A model generated the notes under the pieces. The model saw only the letters and a program-made list of their open reading frames with translations. It had not been told where the DNA came from and made no database searches. A program made the translations under genes and the position numbers. Source: Tolypeutes matacus (lineage: Eukaryota > Chordata > Mammalia > Cingulata > Chlamyphoridae). Taken from it: a stretch of DNA of 64,000 nucleotides. The stretch lies in assembly GCA_026826555.1 (NCBI GenBank), contig JAKSZT010054304.1, positions 33,836,485-33,900,484 on the forward strand. Reading direction: 5' to 3'. This document shows, piece by piece, positions 57,476 through 64,000 of the stretch. Position 1 is the stretch's first letter, and each line of letters opens with the position of its first letter.

Positions 57476-58320
57476 TGAGTTATAAATATTCCACTGCCTT
57501 ACCCCTTGTGTGGAAAATAACTATGGGGCAAGTGTCTATAGGATGTGTCCATTTTAGGCATTATTATTAACTAGTCAAAGAGCCCTAGAATACATTATAT
57601 ATATTGGGTACAGGTTTAAGAACTAGAAGTTAGTTGCCATAGGATTGGATAGATGACCTAACACAAAATTCCGAATTCTGCGTCTGGGTTCCTGATGGCA
57701 AGAAATTTGTAGGAGACCAGAAGTCAGAAGCAAGAATAATATAGAAAAAGTCCAACTCAGGATATCCAATCCAAGGTAAGTAAGCAAAGCAGGTGGAGAA
57801 GATTTCAAAAGGATTCATACCAGGTGTGAACTAAGCACTACTTCAATATCAGCCTTTTAACATGATTTTGATAAAAGCAGAACATGATACTCAAAGTCAT
57901 GTTTCAGAACTTAGAGGCAACACTGAAAAATAGATACCCTAGATTCATTGTTATAAGAAAGAACCATCTCATTGATAATGTGGGAATTATTATTTTTTAA
58001 AACCTAGAGAAGGAAAAAATCACCTTAGCAGTCTTAATAGGAAAGAATGGGCAACACGGGTACAGTAAAATATATATCCCAGGCAACATGAAAACAGATT
58101 TCAAAATTCCAGAGCAGAGATAAATACAATTCCATAACAGGGACACTAAAAGGAAGAGATGTGGCTGAGGTAGAAAAGTGTGTCTGTTTTAATTCACTTG
58201 AACAAGAATTTATTGAGAGTCCATAAGACTGGCAGAGAAGCCTGGATGCTATGCCACACTTTAAAAAGAGCCCAAAATTTGAAGTCAAGTAGACAGGATC
58301 TACCTGCCACTTAAAAGATA
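57476..58320. other. Intergenic, nothing recognised
   Basis: No assignment possible. Confidence 0.4.
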
Positions 58321-58322
58321 AT

Positions 58323-58442
58323 GTGAATGGTGGTGAGGGTATTGTGAATGTAATTAATGTCATGAATTTGATACATGAAGGTGATTACAATGGGAAATTT
58401 TGTGTTTTCTGTGTGTGTGTATTACCACAAGAAAAAAAAATT
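58323..58442 (+). repeat. L1 3' UTR terminus
   Basis: GGTATTGTGAATGTAATTAA, ATGGGAAATTTTGTGTTTTC and GTATTACCACAAGAAAAAAA follow the classic mammalian L1MA/L1MB 3' terminus, with its A tail. Confidence 0.8.
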
Positions 58443-61400
58443 GTAAAGATGGTATAAGCTTAGCAAATGGCTTGACCTTTCTGTCTTATTTGAGTCATCT
58501 ATAAAAATGGGAATAATAAAAAAACACAATTCTAAGTACTGTGGGGATATAAAAGTATGTACAAGACATGGTACCTGTCACATGGGCAAACAGGTAAGAA
58601 TATGTCTATCTAGGACACAGGACAGAATATTTAAAAATGAAATATTGAGGTACAGATCTAGCTCTACAGGAATACTGTGAAAGAAGAGATTAACTCTGGC
58701 TAGGGAAATTGAGGTTTCATGAAATTTAACGTGAGAAAGGAGAGTGGGGAGGGAGATAAATTTCAAAGGGCAAGTCACAGAGCAGAACGAGGACCAATTG
58801 TGGGATTGCACCCAGAGTTTAGTCAAGCGGAGGATTTTTTTTCCCCAGAAATTCAGGATACCCTGCAATGGTGTTAGGTACTTCCCAAAAAACTGAGCTT
58901 GAGGCTCTAAATGTACAAGCAACTGCTGAGGGGCTTTGTTAAGCATGTTGCTGCAAATCTTCCTAGCGGGAAGCAGGCTTGCCTTGAGGGCTCTGTGGGC
59001 TCTCAAAAATTTGAGCCTATAATTTCATGCACACACACACACACACACATAATACTTTAAAATTCAGAAAATTCAGAAGGAAATGGGGCATATAAATTAT
59101 GGTACTTAAAAAAAAGAGAAACTTTTATTTAAGATAATTCATTCAGTCCCTCTGTACTTCCTTTTCAATTCAAAATAGAGAGCCATACGGCATTATTTCT
59201 ACTCTACAAATATGCTGGATAATGACAGTATGTATTGATAGTAATTTATAAATAACTATAGTCTGTTAATTTAATTTAATTTAATTTTAAAAGTAAAAGA
59301 ATTTTCAGTTACTTCTTATTCCTTCTAGGGCTCTTATTGTAAATGAAGCTTTTGCTTTTGAAATAATTTGCCAGTATTATTAAATATGCAGTAATGCAAT
59401 ATGAAACATTCATCATTCAAAGCTTCTTGTTTCTCATAATTTACATGTGCTTTAAAAAGAAGCCTTGGAATTGGAGTTTTCTTTGTTTTGGGGCAGGGAA
59501 TAAAACACTTTTCTTTATTCTCTATTTAATATTATATTGTCTGTTTTAAAATTATAAAATGGGAAAATTCCCATAAATAGTAGAATTTTAATTCTAAAGT
59601 AATCTAGTATTGTTACCAAAAACGTTCAGATCATTTCCTTAATATAATTTTTCTAATTGTTTTCTACATGCTTGTCTAATTTAAGGCTTCTAAGATTTAT
59701 CCAGAAATAGCAAGAATTATATCACTCCTTGGACTGTGAAGAACTTGATGTCGTTACTTCATGAATATGATAAAATCAATCCTATTATTTACTATGCTGT
59801 TAATTAGAGCCTTCTGCTAGTTAGTACTTCTGCATTTGGAAAATAATGTGTGATATCATACTGTAGCATCTTGATTAAGCTCTTAGATACCCACTGAAAT
59901 ATGTTCAAATTATCTAATTCTGCTCTTATTCTCTGTAAACTGCTAATCCAAGTAATACATAAATCATATCTTCAACCATATACCTCCTTCCCCAATCAAT
60001 CAAAAATCCAAAACATACTTATTAAGCACAGAACACAAAAAATTTCTTTTTTGTGATAAAAAAAATACAGAGAAGTAAAATGTGGAAATCTTTCAATGAT
60101 TTATTAAGTAGATGATGAAATAAGATATCTGTGAAGATATAATTAATACTATAAGATATTTCACAGCAACAGCTAAATTGATAATGACAATAGCAAAATT
60201 ACTTTGACAAAATTGTCTTATATTTTTGCACATCTTCTTATATCATTAATTTTTATGTTTTGGTCAAATGAATTCAAAGATACAATATGTAAATTGTAGC
60301 TCTGTATATTTGGCTGGTTACTACTTATGCATCATTGTATAGGAAGTGCTTCTTGATTTATTACCAGTAGCAATTTCCATCTGATTTCATTACTTATAAT
60401 GTTAAGCATCTTATACAATACAGTAGGACTCCTGCTGCAACATGAAAAGGAATTTTTCAGTTGACTTTGAACAATTGTGGTCAGTTATTTTTTATTTTAT
60501 TTTGTTTTTAAGGTGCACATTCTGTTCTGGTGTTATTTATATTTAGGGGGGAATTTCTTTTACTGCAGCTCCTGAAAGATTAATTTTATTTATTTTGTTT
60601 CATTTGCCAATGACGCATTGTTTAGAGGAGTGTCAGGCACAACTGTTCTACAACAGGGATGAATCCTGTTTTAACACACTGTCCAATTGAAACAAAAATC
60701 AATTAATATTTCTATAGCAAATCTTGATGTCAGGAAGATTTTTTAATTTCTTCCTGCACTAAAATGCAAAGTAGAAAGTTCTTTAATGCAATCATTAAAC
60801 ACTGTTGCTAGAGAAAGAAATGGATAGGTTAATGAGCATCAATGAATAATGACCAACATAGTTTAACACTGACTAGACCTGCTCTCATTCCTCAAACTTT
60901 CCTCAGCTGTTCTCATTTATTGTTAGAGTTGCATGTTTTAACTTGTCCTTTTTTATCACTCACAATTAGAGATTATGAATCAGTCTCTTTTTTTTTTTTA
61001 CAAAACATGCTCTGATTTAAATGCCTTAATAGCCATTAATAATCCAGGATACAAGCCAAATTACTAGTTCTTAAAAGTCTCAAAGACCCTTACCAATAAA
61101 TACATATAAACCATTTTTAGAATATGTTCCCTCTAGCTGATAGCCTAATGTGCAAATATGATATGCTTCAGAAATTAGAGAAGGGTAAGGTTATCAAAAG
61201 TCCTCAGACTGTGGAGTGGACTAACTATCTCCTGAAAACCATCTCAGAAATAACCTATTCTACTTAGTGATGAGATTAGGCACCTTCATCTGGGAGTAAC
61301 CTGCCTTAAAAGAATTCAGTCAAAAGTGACATGGTTGAAAATGGGCATTGTAGTAGATTATGACAATATATTAAAATGAGAAATTATATTAAGTGTAAAT

Positions 61401-62015
61401 CCAAAGTAGTGGTCACAAAAGAATCTCAGGAAAATTGGACTTAAAAAATAAAAATTAGTCAGTCCTGTGTTAAGATCCCAGATAACTATTTCAGTCTAAT
61501 CTAGAGAAGAAAAACTCTTCAGGATATCATAACTTCATAGAAGATGCCTTTAAAATAATAAGTAGCTTTTGATTTTTCTCTCTTCAATATTTCTGAACAA
61601 TACTTTTTCCTGGGTTGACAGTTCTAAGAAGAGAATATTCAGGGAAGAATATGTTCTTATTAATTAAATAATTCATGATTTTTGTTTAGCCAAATCAATT
61701 AAGAGCTTCTGAGACTGAAGATATGAGCTGGGAACAAAGAGATTCCAATTTATGATACTTTAGCCAGACAACTAACCCTCTTTCTGCCTCACTACTGTCA
61801 ATTTTCATTACTAAATACAAGCCTATGGACCATCTAGTAAATTTATTAACAACACAAATAGCTCTAACATCAGTAGGATCTCTCAGAATGTGGGTAAGTG
61901 GAACCTTTTTTTAAATTTTTAATAAAAAGTTCTAGCTACATAAAAATATAAAAGATTAAAAGTTCAACTTATCAAAAAATATATAAAATTATGAAGTCTT
62001 AAAAGGGAAAAAATA
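58443..62015. other. Long repeat-poor AT-rich tract
   Basis: Apart from a (CA)n run at 59029-59049 and a TTTAA run at about 59264-59289, I recognise no repeat in some 3.5 kb, which is unusual for this window. No exon-like frames. It might contain conserved non-coding elements, which one sequence cannot show. Confidence 0.4.
59029..59049 (+). repeat. (CA)10 microsatellite
   Basis: Uninterrupted CACACACACACACACACACA. Confidence 0.92.
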
Positions 62016-62019
62016 TTGA

Positions 62020-62398
62020 GCATGTTCTATGTGTGAGCTACCAAAGGAAAAATAAAAATAAATAAGACATATTTCCTGTCCTCAGGAATGCCACATTCTA
62101 TTTGGGAAGATAAGATACATGAGCAGCAAGGCAGCACATGGGGCCAAAGTGAAGGGGGAAATGTGTGTAGATTAGGGATCAGGAAAAACTCTAAGAGAAA
62201 GATGTGATTTGACCAAGCCTTAAAGGATCTCTGGATAGTTGAGAAGGAGTGGGAAAATATATAAGGAAAAATATGTACATAGTTAGGAAGGCAGGGATAC
62301 GCAAGGCATAAGTAGATATTCTGAACTTCGGCAGGAAGTTTACCTAAAGTTTAATGGGAGATAAGTCTAGAAAAGTTAGTCAGATTTTAAAAGCTATT
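62020..62398 (-). repeat. L2 LINE, antisense
   Basis: TTTCCTGTCCTCAGGAATGC, CACATTCTATTTGGGAAGAT and GATTTGACCAAGCCTTAAAG follow antisense L2 text. It is interrupted by the LTR that begins at 62399. Confidence 0.6.
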
Positions 62399-62854
62399 TG
62401 TATTACTCAGGGTTCTCTAGTGAAAACAGAACGACAGAAGATATCTGTCAATATTATGAGATTTTTATACAAATCTCATATTTTGTATAAATCCTATTAG
62501 GATGCACAAGTCCAAGTTCTAAAGGACAGGCCACAAGCTGGGAACTCTGATGAAGGTTTTAGATGAATTCCCCAGGGGAAGATAGCTGACTGAAGCAGAG
62601 GTGGAAATTCTCTCTTCTGACTGCTGAAATCATTACTTCTCCTTTTAAGGCCTTCAAATGATTGGATGAGACTTCTCTCATTGTTGAAGGCAATCTCTTC
62701 AGTTGATTGTAGATGTACTCATCCAGAGAAACAATCAACCTACTAATGATTTGTTCTTGAAATGTTCTCACAGAACAATCAGGCCAGTGTTTACTTGACC
62801 TAAAAACTAGACCCTAAAACTTAGCCAAGTTGACACATGAACTTAACCATCACA
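62399..62854 (-). mobile_element. Solo ERVL-type LTR
   Basis: Plus text TGTATTACTCAGGGTTCTCT to ACTTAACCATCACA, i.e. minus sense TGTGATGGTTAAG...AATACA. It aligns with 53210-53661 including GATATCTGTCAATA.TATGAG, ATGCACAAGTCCA and the CAAGTTGACACAT terminus. Flanks CTATT and CCACT are only 3 of 5 alike. Confidence 0.8.
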
Positions 62855-62869
62855 CCACTGAATGCCAAG

Positions 62870-63000
62870 ATTTCAAATTTGGCCATTATCCAATCCATAA
62901 GACTATTTTGATGACAGGAAGTATATCTTATTTATTTTTGTAGTTTCCTGTTAGCTTAGCCTACTGCTTCTTATAGAGCAGGTATTCGATAAATATATGT
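62870..63000 (+). repeat. L2 3' end
   Basis: AAGACTATTTTGATGACAGG, AAGTATATCTTATTTATTTT and GAGCAGGTATTCGATAAATA match the L2 3' terminus. Confidence 0.6.
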
Positions 63001-63013
63001 ATGTGTGTATTTT

Positions 63014-63035
63014 ATGTGTGTGTGTGTGTGTGTGT
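63014..63035 (+). repeat. (TG)n microsatellite
   Basis: About eleven uninterrupted TG units. Confidence 0.9.
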
Positions 63036-63069
63036 TTGAATTGGCTTCTATTGAAAATGAAAAATCAAA

Positions 63070-63350
63070 GTCTGACAGATACAGATCATTATATATCTTG
63101 TCATAACTTACAAAATTGTGCGGGAGAGAGTTTAAACTATAATGTAAACTATAATCCACACTTAGTGGCAATGCTCCAATACGTGTTCATCAATTGTAAC
63201 AAATGTACAACACTAATGAAGGATGTTGTTAATGTGGGAAAGTGTGGGAGGGGTAGGGAGTGGAGCATATAGGCATCCCCTACATTTTTTATGTATCGTT
63301 TATGTAATCTAAGTATCTTTTAAAAATAAAAATTTTTTTAAATTTAAAAA
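63070..63350 (+). mobile_element. 3' end of the recurring poly(A) repeat family
   Basis: TCATAACTTACAAAATTGTG, AACTATAATGTAAACTATAA, TTCATCAATTGTAACAAATG, GGATGTTGTTAATGTGGGAA and a tail of TTTAAAAATAAAAATTT closely match 40085-40333. Strongly 5'-truncated. Confidence 0.8.
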
Positions 63351-64000
63351 GGTTTTTGAATCGTGTCACAACTTGAGAAAACAATATTTTAAGAAGAGTT
63401 ATCTAGCTAAGCTGGATCCTGTAGATGGGGGAACGACCAATGATAGGGAGATCACTTGCAAATTTAAAATATTAAACCTATATCATATTTGTCTTATTAG
63501 AAGATAAATTAATAGGTTTATTTTTTAAAGTAACATGATAGTTGAAGTTGGCACTCACAAAGATACTCACATATTAATTAACCCAACACATGACTATGTG
63601 AAAAGAATTTGTACTAAACAAATGTAATTATGATGTTTATAATTATTATCAGCAGCAACATCTAAATTGCTGCCAAGCATTTCTAGCAAATTTAGAAAGT
63701 GTTAGGGCACTATTTGCTTTTAATTATAAGGTTTTCCTGGAAGAAAAGAAACAAAAATACTTTCACATTTTCCATGGAATGTATATTTTAAATCTTAAAC
63801 TAGTATAATGACTAATAAAAATATTGAAACTATTTTAAAAGTCTTTGATGCAATTTAGTATAATTCCATTATGCAAGGTACATGAAAAACTGAAGGCAAA
63901 CATGGCGCTTTGGATCTGGATATCTAGTTCATGGAAAGGAGAAAATAGAGGAAAAGGAAGAAATAGTTGAAACTGAGAATTTTATTGCTCTTATTTTAAC
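63351..64000. other. Intergenic, nothing recognised
   Basis: AT-rich, unassigned to the window end. Confidence 0.4.

Noticed and set aside
1..64000. CRISPR arrays, bacterial operons, tRNA or rRNA genes, snRNA genes
   Set aside because: None found. tRNA-like boxes occur only within SINEs, and direct repeats are microsatellites, the gap duplication or the ERVL minisatellite.

Overview
This is a 64-kb stretch of placental-mammal nuclear DNA, most likely from an armadillo (Dasypus) or a close xenarthran. The main evidence is several copies of the armadillo-type tRNA-derived SINE (DAS family). These sit on a background of ancient mammalian repeats (MIR, L2, L1M/HAL1, MaLR and ERVL LTRs, hAT transposons). 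The sequence is AT-rich and intron-bearing, with no operons or bacterial signals. Repeat family names are recalled from consensus sequences and were not computed.

Only one functional gene is supported: RGS2 (regulator of G-protein signalling 2), plus strand, five coding exons between 16035 and 18623, 211 codons. Every splice junction follows GT-AG and the frame is intact. The gene starts in a CpG-rich promoter (about 15640-16190) with a TATA box, a CCAAT box and a CRE-like site. It ends with an AATAAA signal at 19290. RGS2 speeds GTP hydrolysis on G-alpha subunits, mainly Gq, and so shortens receptor signalling. The residues tied to its Gq preference are present.

Left flank (1-15.6 kb): repeats, a short hAT element with perfect target duplications, a MaLR LTR with its 5-bp duplication, and a decayed intronless retrocopy of a cTAGE5/MIA2-type ER-exit-site gene (about 6.7-9.0 kb) split by a dimeric DAS SINE. 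Right flank (19.3-64 kb): a gene desert built of nested retrotransposons. It includes a near-full-length but dead antisense L1 (27.7-33.0 kb), two copies of a lineage-type LTR (42.8 and 45.5 kb), and a nest at 49.7-54.6 kb. In that nest a HAL1/L1 ORF1 element lies inside an L2, is split by an ERVL provirus fragment on the minus strand, and has a later L1 tail beside it. A 1.1-1.6 kb poly(A) repeat family without recognisable reverse transcriptase recurs at 0.1, 24, 39-40, 54.7-56.2, 56.5-57.5 and 63 kb. A 10-N assembly gap at 21219-21228 has identical 47-bp flanks.

I found no previously undescribed biological system. The items most worth a second look are the ERVL gag remnant with its 27-codon tandem repeat, the recurring poly(A) repeat family, and the MIA2-like retrocopy.
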